Numbered from the stretch's first letter, positions 33,966 to 45,084 are shown. The stretch: 64,000 nucleotides of DNA from Pyxicephalus adspersus (GCF_032062135.1 NC_092859.1:156006599-156070598), one strand, 5' to 3'. Numbers and translations: made by a program. Notes: generated by a model not told the origin, from the sequence alone.

Positions 33966-35039
33966 AAATTGAGACTGATCTGATCTTCCCCTTTCTGAAC
34001 TGGACCATGAAGTTATGATCCAAGAAATTAACTTTACATTGGTGCATTAGTTACATTATTTGTAAGCTTTAATACTCTGGCTATGTTACTACTGTAGTTT
34101 CTTATCACTTATGCCCCTTTCTCCTCTTCTTCCCGACAACCTTTGATCTAGGTGTTGAGCTGAACATTCATTTGCATTTTAGCTTTTGAATACAACCTTT
34201 TTTTTTAATGCACTGTGCTTCCTTTGAGTTTGCTTTAGAGATTCTGAGCTTACTGAGGAGGTGGAGCTCCTTTATGTTATTAAAACTAAGAATTAGGAAT
34301 TCCTATTGCCGTTATTTCTGTTCTACTCATTTTTACAAATACAATTATTTTTAACATTTGTATCATTATCTCTGACTGCTATGCAGTTATTCTACTCCTT
34401 ACCCAATAAAATCATTTACACTGCTAATTAAGGACACCCCGATACAGTGGAATTCTGTTTCCACCGATCAATATCATAGCATAATTATACTTATGAGTGT
34501 ACACTGTTGTGGTAAAGTGTTTACAGAAGCATTTCCAGAATCAATAGGACATTAAACTTTGTTTTTCTAACTAATGGTCCATCAGTTTACATTTCTCATT
34601 AGACCTAAACATTATAAAGTAAATATAAAATCCTTGCAGTCTTCCAAATTGAACCATACAGGCGTTTCATTTATATTTATTATAGAGGTTTGCAGCACTT
34701 TCTGAAACACTGCCGGTTAATGAAAAGCTATATGTAATGAAGTGCAGGGACAATGTTAATATAATACTATTAAGAAAGGATATGGTAATACCTATAGCAG
34801 ACATTGTATAAAAAGCACATTTTTTAAGTTTTAAAGAACCCCATGATGATCCCTAAAGCTACATATCAGAAATAAAGGAGGAATAATAATAAAGCTCTGT
34901 AATCATGAATGCATTAATAAATGCAAATTGTGAAACAACCTTTTTTATAATTTGGCTATTGGAGTCTACAATACAGCAAATTTTAGGAAAGGAACAATGG
35001 AAAAAGCCAGTCAGCTTTGCCCATCATTATGCTGCTTCA
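33966..35039. other. noncoding DNA, nothing recognised
   Basis: AT-rich with no gene. Many TTATTT/TAATTA words, none arranged as a known element. Confidence 0.35.
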
Positions 35040-35345
35040 GAGAAGCAGAGGTTGGAACTCGAGTCGCACGACTTGGACTCGAGTCCCACTTGAGTTGCCT
35101 AATGAACGACTTGCAACTCGACTTGTGACTTGCTTTCTCTGCTGACAGCTGAAGGGGACAGAGAGGAAGGCAGTGGGGCTTTTGTAACACCACCTTCCTC
35201 CTCTCCTTTCTGCATTCTAAGTCCAGTGCTTTCTCCTCTGACAGCTGAAAGGGGAGGGGAGGAAGGCGGTGTTACAGAAGCCTCATTGCCTTCCTCCCTA
35301 CCCTCTTCAGCTGTGAGAGGAGGAAGCTGAACCTAGTAAACTTAG
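35040..35345. repeat. ACTCGAGTC-rich foldback repeat
   Basis: The first 80 bases repeat GACTTGGACTCGAGTCCCAC and GACTTGCAACTCGACTTG. Positions 35165-35201 and 35258-35294 are reverse complements at 33 of 37 positions (core TTTTGTAACACCACCTTCCT). GACAGCTGAA(A)GGGG also occurs twice in direct orientation at about 35145 and 35240. The 66-codon ORF is built from the repeat. Confidence 0.65.
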
Positions 35346-35609
35346 AATGCAAGGAATGCGGGATGCGCCTGAAGTTTACATAGGCTTTCATGGTTTGATT
35401 TCCTACCCAAGTGGGTTTTATTCATCATACTAAAAGACCTAAAATTGGTATTTCCCAAAAAAGTGGAAGCCAACTATTGAAGCTATATTTGCTGAAAGCC
35501 ATTTTCACAAAATAATGTATCTTAATGGAGACAGTTGCCATTGATACTAGTTGTAAGAAATAAATCAAAAGACATAGTTAGATGAAAAATTGGGGGATTG
35601 GAAATAAAC
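35346..35609. other. noncoding DNA, nothing recognised
   Basis: Short AT-rich gap between repeats. Confidence 0.35.
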
Positions 35610-35817
35610 AATGGTCCCGAGTGCTCCAGGACTGGAGAAAATAGACTACCGTGGGAGAACCCGGATGATCCAGCAAACTTAGAATTGACTTTCTAGAATC
35701 ATTGCCTATTACTTGGGCAATATTCAATCCTGGACCAGATCCATTCTAGGTTCCTGGATCACCCATAATAGTCTATCCTTTCCAGTCTTGGAGAACATTG
35801 ATAAATCAGGCACTTTG
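35610..35817. mobile_element. family A foldback MITE, subtype 2
   Basis: Arms carry AAATAGACTACCGTGGGAGA and the inverse ACCCATAATAGTCTATCC, in place of the CACTTTCATCAGTGAA of subtype 1. The centre AATCCTGGACCAGATCCATT and the outer GAACATTGATAAATCAGGC are shared with subtype 1. Confidence 0.6.
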
Positions 35818-35902
35818 GATCAAATGTTATTTTGTCATCCTTTATCACTTTATTCCTATACCACAATAGATCATGTAAATAATGAAAAACATAATGAATA
35901 AC

Positions 35903-36070
35903 ATTTATTAAAGCTCTCCATGACTGGAGAAAATAGACTACCATAGGAGAACCTGGGCGATCCAGTAAACTTAGAATGGATTTCTTAAAAATCATTAATT
36001 ATTATTAGTAAAAATTTTCAATCCTGGATTAGATTCATTCAGATTTGTTGGATCACCAAGCTCCATTGTG
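35903..36070. mobile_element. family A foldback MITE, subtype 2, truncated
   Basis: TTATTAAAGCTCTCCATGAC, AATAGACTACCATAGGAGA, GGCGATCCAGTAAACTTAG, then the right arm TTTGTTGGATCACCAAGC. The terminal ~40 bases on the right are missing. It lies only 86 bp from the previous copy in the same orientation. Confidence 0.6.
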
Positions 36071-36948
36071 CCTGACTCTTGCTATGTTTGCAATTATTTG
36101 TTGTTAGAATGAACTGAAGTTGATCATTTATAATCCATAAAGCTGTGGCCCTTGATTTTCAGTTTGATGTTTTTGTGTCTTTATTATACCAGTAATGGAT
36201 AAATTATCTAATTATATGTCAAGTTACAGGCCCATTCTTTTCAAGAGGAAATTAATATTATTCCAAATATTGTCACGCCCACATTTTCTCTGAAGCAGGG
36301 GTTTGAAGAACTTCTCTCACTAGGAAACACCTCAAACATTTAGGTTATCTATGTAATTTTTTTTTAAGATGGATATAGTGAAGGTGGATAAACCAGGTGG
36401 GACTAACACAAGAATATTAGTTAAAAGAGCATTTCAAATAACACGTCCAAATTCAGAATGAGACCCATTGGTACCCCAAGTCTATGGTTTGCTTCCAAAG
36501 ATGTAAGAGAAATAGGGCAAAAAATGGCAATCAAACAACATTGCTAGATCTTTTTATGCAGACATTTCATGTGATTAGTCTTCCTGTCGCCTCCACAATG
36601 TTCCTGAGATATGATCGGATTTCTCCGCTAAGCACATAAAATAGAAAGATTGTTCAAGCTAAATAATTACAATTGCAAATTACAGCACTGAGAATTCACA
36701 ACTAGATGCCACCAAAAAACAGCACTCAGACATTTTTTAATTTTCATGTTAAGACACTGAACATTTTTGATGGCTTTTATTTTATGCAGAATTATACAAT
36801 TTAAAATGTGATTGGAATTATAAGTTTATGGTAGGACTGATTCCTAAATCTGAACTCTGGGAAGATATAGAAGACACAAATAATGCAGCTCAGTAATAAT
36901 TATTGCTAATCTAAAGCTAACTTCCACCCTTTTCGTCTGTCTTGCACA
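36071..36948. other. noncoding DNA, nothing recognised
   Basis: AT-rich. No gene; possible single-copy DNA at 36540-36800. Confidence 0.35.
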
Positions 36949-37110
36949 GTTGTACCGACTTTTCTACAGGACTAAAATAGCTTTCTCTGATTTCATTGCA
37001 CACTGTGAGCTTCTCATAATATACATAAGAAGATGCAGCAAGTCAGAACCGATCTTCTTTATTGGCTGGAGGACGTCCAGCATTATCTAGCCCCCACCAT
37101 CCTGACTTCA
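36949..37110 (+). repeat. unclassified interspersed repeat R1, copy 2
   Basis: TTGTACCGACTTTTCTACAG through CATTATCTAGCCCCCACC aligns with 6278-6440 (TTGTACCACCTTGTCTTCTG ... CATCATCTAGCTCCCTCC). Both copies lack visible terminal repeats. Confidence 0.5.
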
Positions 37111-37317
37111 CCCTAGGCTCTCTCTTTCACTAAATTGGTTCTTTTACTCATGGAGGTTTAGTATCACATGTGGGTGGTACATAGGATGATCTGCAAGCAA
37201 ACATATACTGCCCAGCAATACCCACTTCTCCAGAATCATATCCACCCACAGGGTCATTACATTTGTATAAATACTTCCAAGCACCATCTCACTACTTCCA
37301 AGATCTAATGCGGTGTT

Positions 37318-37400
37318 TCTCAACCAAGGTTCCAAAGAACCCAGGTGTTCCTCCAAAGATTGCCGGGGTTCCTTCAGCAGTGAGTAGTTTGTGAATCTCA
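37318..37400 (+). repeat. TTTCTCAACC-type repeat end
   Basis: TGTTTCTCAACCAAGGTTCC, GTGTTCCTCCAAAGATTGCC, GGGGTTCCTTCAGCAGTGAG. Same family as 4640-4735 and 29548-29870. Confidence 0.5.
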
Positions 37401-38048
37401 GGTCAGTTTACCAGATATCAAGATTCTTCTAGGCTATCTTGTCCAGTGTAGCCCTGAGGCCCCAGGTCATTCCGAGCTGTTCAGCTTCCTCCCCTCTCCC
37501 CTTTCCATTACCACCAATAACACTTACAAACACCAATTATAAAACAGTTTCAGGTGAACAACCAAATATTATATAAAATAACTTTTTTTTATTGCATATA
37601 ACATTGTTACAAAATAGTTTAACCAAATATAACATAGATTAACTAGCCAAAATACAACCAACATTACTCCCTGGCTGCAGCTCCTGGAAGGCTTTATCAT
37701 CAACAAAACTCTAATCTCTTGCCCCTTGAGTCTGCCATGGATTGATACTTCACCAGGCTTACCCCAAATAATTTCAAGACTCTATACCAAAGATTCACAC
37801 TACTCTCTAATAAAAACCACTGCCTTCCAGAAAGCTCGGCTGCCCCATCATGACAAACTAACCTTAAGCCAAAAACCCATCACCCACAATCGTAAAGCTC
37901 GTGGGAACCTTTTTGTTCCGAGCCTGCCTGCTTGTGGCCTTCCCCCCACCCTGAACCCCCCTTTATTACCACCTGCCCACTCCACATTTACTTTCCCCCT
38001 AACCATTCAAATCTTTCCCCTCTCAACTATCAAAGCCCCTATCCTTCT
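37401..38048 (-). other. pyrimidine-rich block, possible retroelement relic
   Basis: From about 37730 the plus strand is strongly C-rich and G-poor (CCCCCCACCCTGAACCCCCC). The minus strand therefore has the G-rich, C-poor composition seen in the Ngaro element at 54.3-58.2 kb. The preceding AACATAGATTAACTAGCC (about 37630) recalls its AT-rich 3' region. No motif can be read, so the link is weak. The 114-codon plus-strand ORF is a composition effect. Confidence 0.25.
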
Positions 38049-38074
38049 GTCTTTACTGCTGCGGCAGTAAAGAC
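38049..38074. repeat. 11-bp perfect hairpin in a family C core
   Basis: GTCTTTACTGC, loop TGCG, GCAGTAAAGAC. The same half-site CAGTCTTTACTGC or GGCAGTAAAGACTG occurs at 16835 and 32716 in family C copies, so the hairpin is probably the symmetrical core of that repeat. Confidence 0.75.
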
Positions 38075-38360
38075 TGAATGGAGGCACAGAGCCTCCTGGA
38101 ACAGCAGGTCAGCTGTTTGGTTACTTGTGCTGCTATACAGGGATTGCAAGAGGCTAATACCAGGTCATACTTAGGTACTTTCATGTGTTGCATTTAAAAA
38201 TACATTTATTAAGGTAATATTACACACAAAGCTCCTTTTATGGGGGTCTTTTTCATTCACCCAGGGTTCAGGTGTATGAGCACCGTTAGGTTTTCTAGAG
38301 AAGCCACCGTGGCTTACAATTCTGCTTTATTGTGTCTGAATAAATAATATTGGAAAAAAA
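38075..38360. other. noncoding DNA, nothing recognised
   Basis: AT-rich sequence leading into the assembly gap. Confidence 0.4.
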
Positions 38361-38554
38361 NNNNNNNNNNNNNNNNNNNNNNNNNNNNNNNNNNNNNNNN
38401 NNNNNNNNNNNNNNNNNNNNNNNNNNNNNNNNNNNNNNNNNNNNNNNNNNNNNNNNNNNNNNNNNNNNNNNNNNNNNNNNNNNNNNNNNNNNNNNNNNNN
38501 NNNNNNNNNNNNNNNNNNNNNNNNNNNNNNNNNNNNNNNNNNNNNNNNNNNNNN
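38361..38554. other. assembly gap (194 N)
   Basis: Unsequenced. ORFs crossing it are artefacts. Confidence 0.99.
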
Positions 38555-39284
38555 CACCAAATGCTGGCAACTGTACAATACTCTACAAAATTTGAAATGT
38601 TTGAAAAAGTGGACCCTAAAGACTTGTTTTCCATATTCAACTTTGGTAAATCAAATCTTATTTTAAAAATCTAATCTTTAATGTGTTATTTTAAAAGTAA
38701 TGTTTTCACATCTTTAAATCTACAGATTTTATTTAAATAATAATAATGTTAATTTGGTAAAGGCGAGTGTTTAGGTCCCTACTGTTACAGGGCAGCAACA
38801 ATCGGCCCATGTCTGCTAAATGTGCTACTGCATTGTCATCCAGCCTCACTTCTGATGGAGACATTAGGAAGCCAGACCTAAAACTTATAAGCAGCTAACC
38901 CCGGAGCCAATGTATGAAGACAGAAGGAGGCTTCAATAAATTTTCAGAACTATGATGTAACAAATTATTTTTATAAGGTGAACATTGCAAAAGAAAACTA
39001 ATCAAACTGTTAATAATATCAAAAGCAAACAAACAAACAAAAAATCATACTGGTTATATATCTTGATGACATATTCCTTCCACCTGTTGCTGTAAAAAAT
39101 GTGCCGATAAATCCCTTCTATCCTTCGCAGAAAACTGCAAATCCTTGTATGTGGCTACAATTCATGCTCCATGTCTTCATTTGTAGCCATCCTACTGTCC
39201 AGCCTGCAAAACACCCTGGACGTTTCAATCTGTTGTCTTTCTGGCATAACTCTTGATCTTCTAGTTTTGTTTTTAAGAAAGCTC
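38555..39284. other. noncoding DNA, nothing recognised
   Basis: No gene. A short CAAA-repeat tract lies near 39025-39045. Confidence 0.4.
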
Positions 39285-39425
39285 TTTACTTTTTCATGTG
39301 GGAGGGGTGCCAATAACCTATCAGTATGGTTCTGGGATGTGGGAGTTGGCCAGATTGCCCAGATGAACCCCACACAAACACGGGCACACACAATTTCCGG
39401 TCCAGGATGAGATTCGAATCTGCGC
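39285..39425 (-). mobile_element. tRNA-derived SINE, partial, minus strand
   Basis: On the minus strand GATTCGAATCTC (39409-39420) resembles a Pol III B box. The body GTTTGTGTGGGGTTCATC ... CCAACTCCCACATCCC ... GATAGGTTATTGG follows the order of the SINE at 61713-61955 (GTTTGCATGGGTTTCCTC ... CTCTCACAGTCC ... GTTAGGTTAATTGG). No clear A box is seen upstream, so the 5' end is lost or decayed. Confidence 0.55.
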
Positions 39426-39510
39426 CCCTCTGTTCATATATATATTGCAGATAATTGCATGGTCAAGCACAGTCAGCTGCCATTCACTCACTGTCCAATC
39501 ACAGGCTGGA
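39426..39510. other. short noncoding stretch before a gap
   Basis: Contains a TATATATAT tract; nothing else recognised. Confidence 0.4.
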
Positions 39511-39953
39511 NNNNNNNNNNNNNNNNNNNNNNNNNNNNNNNNNNNNNNNNNNNNNNNNNNNNNNNNNNNNNNNNNNNNNNNNNNNNNNNNNNNNNNNNNN
39601 NNNNNNNNNNNNNNNNNNNNNNNNNNNNNNNNNNNNNNNNNNNNNNNNNNNNNNNNNNNNNNNNNNNNNNNNNNNNNNNNNNNNNNNNNNNNNNNNNNNN
39701 NNNNNNNNNNNNNNNNNNNNNNNNNNNNNNNNNNNNNNNNNNNNNNNNNNNNNNNNNNNNNNNNNNNNNNNNNNNNNNNNNNNNNNNNNNNNNNNNNNNN
39801 NNNNNNNNNNNNNNNNNNNNNNNNNNNNNNNNNNNNNNNNNNNNNNNNNNNNNNNNNNNNNNNNNNNNNNNNNNNNNNNNNNNNNNNNNNNNNNNNNNNN
39901 NNNNNNNNNNNNNNNNNNNNNNNNNNNNNNNNNNNNNNNNNNNNNNNNNNNNN
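39511..39953. other. assembly gap (443 N)
   Basis: Unsequenced. The 160-240 codon ORFs that span it are artefacts of N translation. Confidence 0.99.
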
Positions 39954-39989
39954 CAGAATCCAGTAAACAAAATACAATAATATTACAGT

Positions 39990-40560
39990 ACAGTGGTAGC
40001 ACCTGTGACCTTTAGTAAAATAATAAAAGGACCAAACACCCATGACATGTCACCCCCTCCACCAGTAGTCCAGTATTACCAGCCATTCAGCGACATCTGA
40101 GGCATGGAAGGCTCAGAATACTGGATCCAAGGATCCCATACTACAGAGAATCTCTGATATAAATCTAAGAGACCTTGTTCATTTCTCATTAATCAACATA
40201 TTATCCATTCTAAGTTTCCTTTCATGAAAGGATATTAACTGTTTCTTCCAATTACTCGCTATCACATGCTTAGCAGCCAAAAAAAGCATTCATACACAAT
40301 TGAAATTGTTTATTGGTGTGCCGGGCTGGTTTAAAATGTAATGGGGCCATCCATGGATCCCTGGGAATATGTGTTTGAAATATACTACTTAACATCTTAA
40401 AAACTGTGCCCCAGAATCTACCTGCAAAAGGGCAGGTCCACCAAATATGTATAACTGACCCTTCCTCAATACGGAGATTTGGAAATGTGCTGATCCATAG
40501 AGATTTATTCCAATGGTGCGCCATCACCACCACGTGCCAAATCCTGGCACTTGCTACCGT
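39990..40560 (-). pseudogene. L1/Tx1-like LINE ORF2 C-terminal fragment
   Basis: The minus-strand frame 40533-40270 contains EEGSVIHIWWTCPFAGRFW, which matches the C-terminal region of L1-clade ORF2 proteins (HIWW-C-P-FW pattern). After the stop near 40270, other frames give pieces resembling the following AAK ... ASNWKK region. The fragment is 5'-truncated near 40560, as is usual for LINEs, and its 3' part runs towards the gap. An intact ORF2 protein would supply endonuclease and reverse transcriptase; this piece has neither domain and contains several stops. Assignment to L1 rather than Tx1 is not possible here. Confidence 0.6.
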
Positions 40561-41397
40561 TTAGGAGGCCAAGATCCTCCACGTGTATCATAATAAAATG
40601 TCCATTTTCAGTGTTGTAAATTCTGTTTATTTTAAGTGTTTGCTGTTGGGTTTTATAGAAAGCAACTTCATTAGTAGAATAACCAAATGTAGTTTATTGG
40701 TATTTATTTGTGAGTTCTGAAGCCAGGGCTTTCCTCCTACTACGGGCTGCTCGCTGGAGATATAAATGAGTGATGATTTATCATCCAAATAAAATAGGCG
40801 GGTAAAAAGTTTTATTTAAAGTGTAGTACATTAAAATTCTGAGAGATCCTTCTTAAAAGGGACTTTGTCATGAGAAAGGTATAAAAGCTGCCATTGGTTG
40901 CTCTTTTATAAAAATCCTGGATATCTAGCTGTGCCTGGTGTCAGTATTTGTGTGTCACAGACCTGGACTAGGCATCCAAATAATGAAAAGCATCAAAATT
41001 ACTTTTTTTTAACTTTTTCTTGGTCAGAGATTTGAAAAGAATTGATGCCAAAGTAAAAACATAATGGCAAGGGAACTGATATTCTTTAAGGGAGGTCAGC
41101 TATGGCAGACTCATGGTTTTCATTGTAGATCTGAAAGTTCTCTTAGGCTCCTTTAAGACTTTTGGTAAAGTGCAGCAATGTACGACAAGCTCAGCCATCA
41201 CTATTATAATTATGGAGTGCAAGGGATTTCTGAGATATAAAATTCACAATATTTTTAATCAGAACTCTTGCCCCAATCCCACTACTATTCCTTATGCCAT
41301 CGATAAACAACAGTTTGGTAACAGTCCTTTTTCAAAAATTTACATACATAATTTTTTATAATTTAAACAACATGATTATTTAAAAAAAAACATTTAT
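40561..41397. other. noncoding DNA, nothing recognised
   Basis: AT-rich, no gene. ORFs of 82 codons or fewer. Confidence 0.4.
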
Positions 41398-41781
41398 GGT
41401 GCAATAAATGCCATATACAGTGCAACAAAGGGTATTTCACATCACCAGCGATACACAAACATTGTCACAGTAATGACGCGTTTCACAGATTTCATCCACT
41501 TCATCAGATTACATTTGTTAAGACAATGTGGTGAATTGTCCCAACCTTTTACTGCTTCTGGATGTCTCCATATAGTTGTCTGTCATGTAGCATAAGCAAC
41601 CCACAGGTCAGCCCCAGTATCCTCTTCTTAATTGCTGTGATCTGGAGCACTACCCCATAGAACAGGAGGAGATGATCATCTCTTCCCTAATACATTTCAT
41701 AAGTTGTCAGAATCCCGTCCATGCTGGATGCTACACCTCAGTGCAACCCTTTGTTGCGCTGTATATGGAATTTATTGCACC
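41398..41781. mobile_element. 384-bp MITE with 35-bp inverted ends
   Basis: 41398-41432 and 41747-41781 are reverse complements at 33 of 35 positions (GGTGCAATAAATGCCATATA ... AACAAAGGG). The GAAACG-core motif lies inside at 41471-41507 (minus strand: CTGATGAAGTGG ... GTGAAACGCGTCATT). No transposase ORF. Flanks show no convincing target duplication. Confidence 0.7.
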
Positions 41782-42170
41782 TAAAGCAAGCAAGCACAGC
41801 CATGTTCCCCATCAATTCTATTTAACTGTACGGGAGTGGTTGGGATTTTCATTACTGTGGGGTCGCCGGACCATTTTGGGAAGCGAAATATTGCTTTTGG
41901 CCTTGCGGTTGCTCTTCATCCTCAGGAGAAAGAACCACACGCTACAACAAATCCAAGGGCAAATGGGAACAGAAGACAGTTGTTCATTTGGTAATTTATT
42001 AGCAATTGGGTGTTTTCTTCAGTGCTATCCTAGCTCTTATGAGGACTGTGACTGTCTGCCTAAAATGTCCTGACACAGATGCCTAGGATGTCATCAGGCC
42101 CACCATTGCATCACCCGCCAACAACACCCATACCTGTGCCATTCCTCTTTTACCCCCACCTGCTAATAAT
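41782..42170. other. noncoding DNA, nothing recognised
   Basis: The 133-codon ORF that begins inside the MITE (41672) and ends at 42073 crosses the MITE boundary and shows no domain, so I do not accept it as a gene. Confidence 0.4.
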
Positions 42171-42950
42171 ATACACAAACACGATTTGGAAAAGGACGGA
42201 TGACCAAAGTTTATTAACAAAAAACACTTTAATATAAACAATGTCATAAAAAACAACATTATCTTATATATAAAATATACCAACATCTCTCCGATGAACA
42301 TCCACTTCCAACAATTCTCTTACCCCTAACATAAACACTAGCCGAACTTTCCTACAGGTGGCAGGTCCTCAAAAGCAGTGCCCACTCCACATGCTTATGA
42401 GGTCACTGACCCCTTTGAAGTATTTGTTTCCAGTCGCAAATATCCATACAGACTCGGGAATCCCACTTTACTCACAGCCTCTTCCACTTTTCACCCTTCT
42501 AAAGTGACCTACTACCGTAAACATGGAGATACCACACCTATCCACCTTCACCTATCCATCTACCTCCCCACTAATCAAAACCACCCCAAGATGCCCCCCA
42601 AGGACCTCAACCACTGCCAATCCAACCACTCCACTTGCCAAAAAAGAAAATGGGTGGAAGGGGGTCTCACACTTTTCTTTTATCTAAATTCTGCTCTACT
42701 TCCTGTTCTCCGCCTTTAAACTACACCTATTCTCCACCCTCTTATCTGAAAACTTCCAAACCCTATTTTCCCGTTTCTTCACCTTCTTCACCTACGTAAC
42801 CCTACACATCCCCCCTAACCCCTGGTCATGCCAGCCGGAGCTTCACTCATCCCTCGTAGGCTTCATCCCTCTCTTTCTAAGAGATATACCCAGGGATTGG
42901 CTGGTCTACAAAACTGGCAAGCTTCAGGACCCGAGGCCCCGGTGAAATGA
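42171..42950 (-). other. pyrimidine-rich block, possible retroelement relic
   Basis: C-rich and G-poor on the plus strand from about 42340 to 42850. It is preceded by an AT-rich zone with TTTATTAACAAAAAACACTT. The asymmetry mirrors that of the Ngaro element on the opposite strand. No conserved motif is readable, and the 113-codon plus-strand ORF (42378-42719) has no family. Confidence 0.25.
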
Positions 42951-43573
42951 GTGAATAAATTTGTGAGGGTGAAGAATGAAGGGTAGGGCCCTCCCCTTCA
43001 ATTTAAAAATATATAATTTATATTTAGGTGTTATCCATTATTTTATAAAATGTCCACTAAGTGTTCTTTCTTTTTTTTATATAACTGATTGTTTCTATAT
43101 ACTGGTCAGAGCAAAAGAGTTCATGTGTATGGCAATATGTTGTATTACTGGGAAGCATTCAGTATTCACACAAACCACACTAAATTGATCAATTTAAAGG
43201 CTGCTGGAGGACAGACTGCAGACCTGGTAGCTGGAGACTATACGCAGAGTGTTGTATGTGTGCCTGTGGCAATGTGCTAGTATTAAACACCACTCAGACA
43301 GCCACAGTGCCTGTTAGTCAGTCTTCATTTTCAATCAATCATTCATCCATTGTACGAGTTCAATCCTACTTTTAGTACAGTTTACAGTGTGTATGAAGTG
43401 TAATAAAACAGCGTAAAACAATATGGGTCACCCATCTGGTGCTATAAACTGAACATGAAGTGGTTTCACTGGAAAATAACTTTGCTTTAACCAAACAGAA
43501 AATGTAATATTCTCAGAACCACAACTTTGTATGTTTGTAAATTTGATTTGTAAATAAACACTTTAAACACATT
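42951..43573. other. noncoding DNA, nothing recognised
   Basis: AT-rich, no gene. Confidence 0.4.
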
Positions 43574-43772
43574 GGGCCTGATTTAATAAAGTTCTCTAGG
43601 ACCGGAGAAGAGAGACTATCATGGGAAAACCTGGGTGATCAAGCAAACCTTGAAAAGATTTTTTCAAATCATTATGTTCAATCCTGGACCAGATCTATTT
43701 GAAGTTTCTTCATGCAGGGTCTCTCATAATAATCTATTTTCTTCAGTCTTAGAGAGCTATAATAACTCAGGC
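43574..43772. mobile_element. family A foldback MITE, subtype 2, diverged
   Basis: Starts GGGCCTGATTTAATAAAGTT and ends AGAGCTATAATAACTCAGGC. Arms carry AGAGACTATCATGGGAAAAC and the inverse CTCATAATAATCTATTTTC. The centre AATCCTGGACCAGATC is retained. Confidence 0.65.
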
Positions 43773-44307
43773 ACATTAGATCAGATGTTATTTTGTTATC
43801 CTTTATTCCCTAAAGGACAATAATAATTGTAAATAATGATTAAAAAAAGATGTGGTGGTGATATGCATGCAACACCTTAAAAAGGGACACTAGGTAAGCT
43901 TCCGGTCATTCTTACACTTAAAGATTCATTTATTAGGTAGTGGATGGGGCATTTATGTGTATTTTACCATTTCAGACCACATGTTTACCACATTGCAGAT
44001 GTGTCTTCTGTATGTTCCATCAAGAGAATTCTCTGTTGAAAATTGGCCCAATGGAATGAATAGGAATTTTAAACTTGGGTGGTTAAATGCAAAGTTTAAA
44101 TGCCGGAGAAACAGTTCATGTAGCCTTATGGGGCTAAAACTGTTAGAAAACAAGCTACTATACAAAGAACTGAAAGTTGTAGTTAAGTGATTCAATTAAG
44201 GCAAGCTCAGAAAAACAGAACTAACAAATGACATGCTACAGCTTACCAGGGTGCCAACACTCTTAAAGACATAGGACTAATCATTGGGTGCGTGAATGTG
44301 ACAAATA
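43773..44307. other. noncoding DNA, nothing recognised
   Basis: 80- and 77-codon ORFs on opposite strands overlap at 43953-44195 and have no motifs. Confidence 0.4.
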
Positions 44308-45084
44308 TGAGGTCTGTTTATAAAATAAGGATTTAATGAGTGACTTTTATTTTTTTATATGACAATTCTAATGCTTATCTCTCTATTCTCTCTATTCACA
44401 ATGAAGCACCGATGCCGTCTTGTGTTTCACTGGTGGAAGGCGAGGAGTAGATCAGTTTCTGTTACTTGATTTTTTTTCTTTACTGCATCACAAAGCGTGT
44501 TCCACCAAATTCAATTTAGGAAAAAGAAAAAAGTCCCAAGGTGCCAAATCTGATAAATACGGAGAAAGTTTCAGCGTAGTAATGTGTTTGTCGGTCACGA
44601 AAAAAAGTGCTGTGTGAGAAGGAGCAATGTCCTGAAGAAGAATGAAACCATTTCCCACATTTCTGCCGTCTTTTCCTGACTCTTTCTCCCAGCTTTGTCT
44701 TCCTTATAATAATGTTGGGTCACTGTTGTGCCTTCTGGAACCCATTCTGCCAAACTGACGCCTTCAGGTCACAAAACACGATGACATGGCTGTGAATTTG
44801 GATTTTTGATTTGTTGATTCTGGGTGATGAAGGTATTTAAGGATAATACTGGAAGATACGGGTTCCCTCACAAGTGATGACTTTATGGAAAAGGTTTGGC
44901 TTCACCTCATGTTGCTGCAGAATGTCAACCGAAATTTTCTTCTTCGACAACAAACGAAACAGCAGAGAGTGCCGCCATTTGTTTTGCATGTATGGAGAAG
45001 TTTGTACACTCATGGCTCATAATCATCTAACTGCTTTATATAAGAGATGGAAACACAGTCTCTTTATTTCATAGACAGACCTTG
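44308..45084 (-). mobile_element. mariner transposon, internally deleted, with intact ends
   Basis: TA dinucleotides at 44306-44307 and 45085-45086 flank the element, as expected for Tc1/mariner insertion. The left terminus TGAGGTCTGTTTATAAAATA and the reverse-complemented right terminus CAAGGTCTGTCTATGAAATA agree at 16 of 20 bases. At 777 bp it is shorter than the usual ~1.3 kb, and a degenerate transposase occupies most of it on the minus strand. Confidence 0.75.
44400..44960 (-). pseudogene. mariner transposase pseudogene
   Basis: Minus-strand translation in shifting frames gives ITCEGTRIFQYYP (family pattern: GDESW.FQYDPE), PSSPRINKSKIQIHSHVIVF, an LQDIAPSHTA segment (second acidic residue, about 44635) and YLSDLAPWDFFLFPKLNL (third acidic residue, about 44549). 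The first catalytic Asp position reads Glu-Gly here. The N-terminal DNA-binding half is largely missing, and there are several stops and frameshifts. The element is dead but could once have been mobilised in trans because the ends survive. Confidence 0.7.

Noticed and set aside
38295..40043. Long ORFs of 80-240 codons spanning runs of N
   Set aside because: They exist only because N codons contain no stops; the sequenced ends have no domain.
41672..42073. 133-codon plus-strand ORF
   Set aside because: It starts inside a MITE and crosses its end; there is no domain or coding context.
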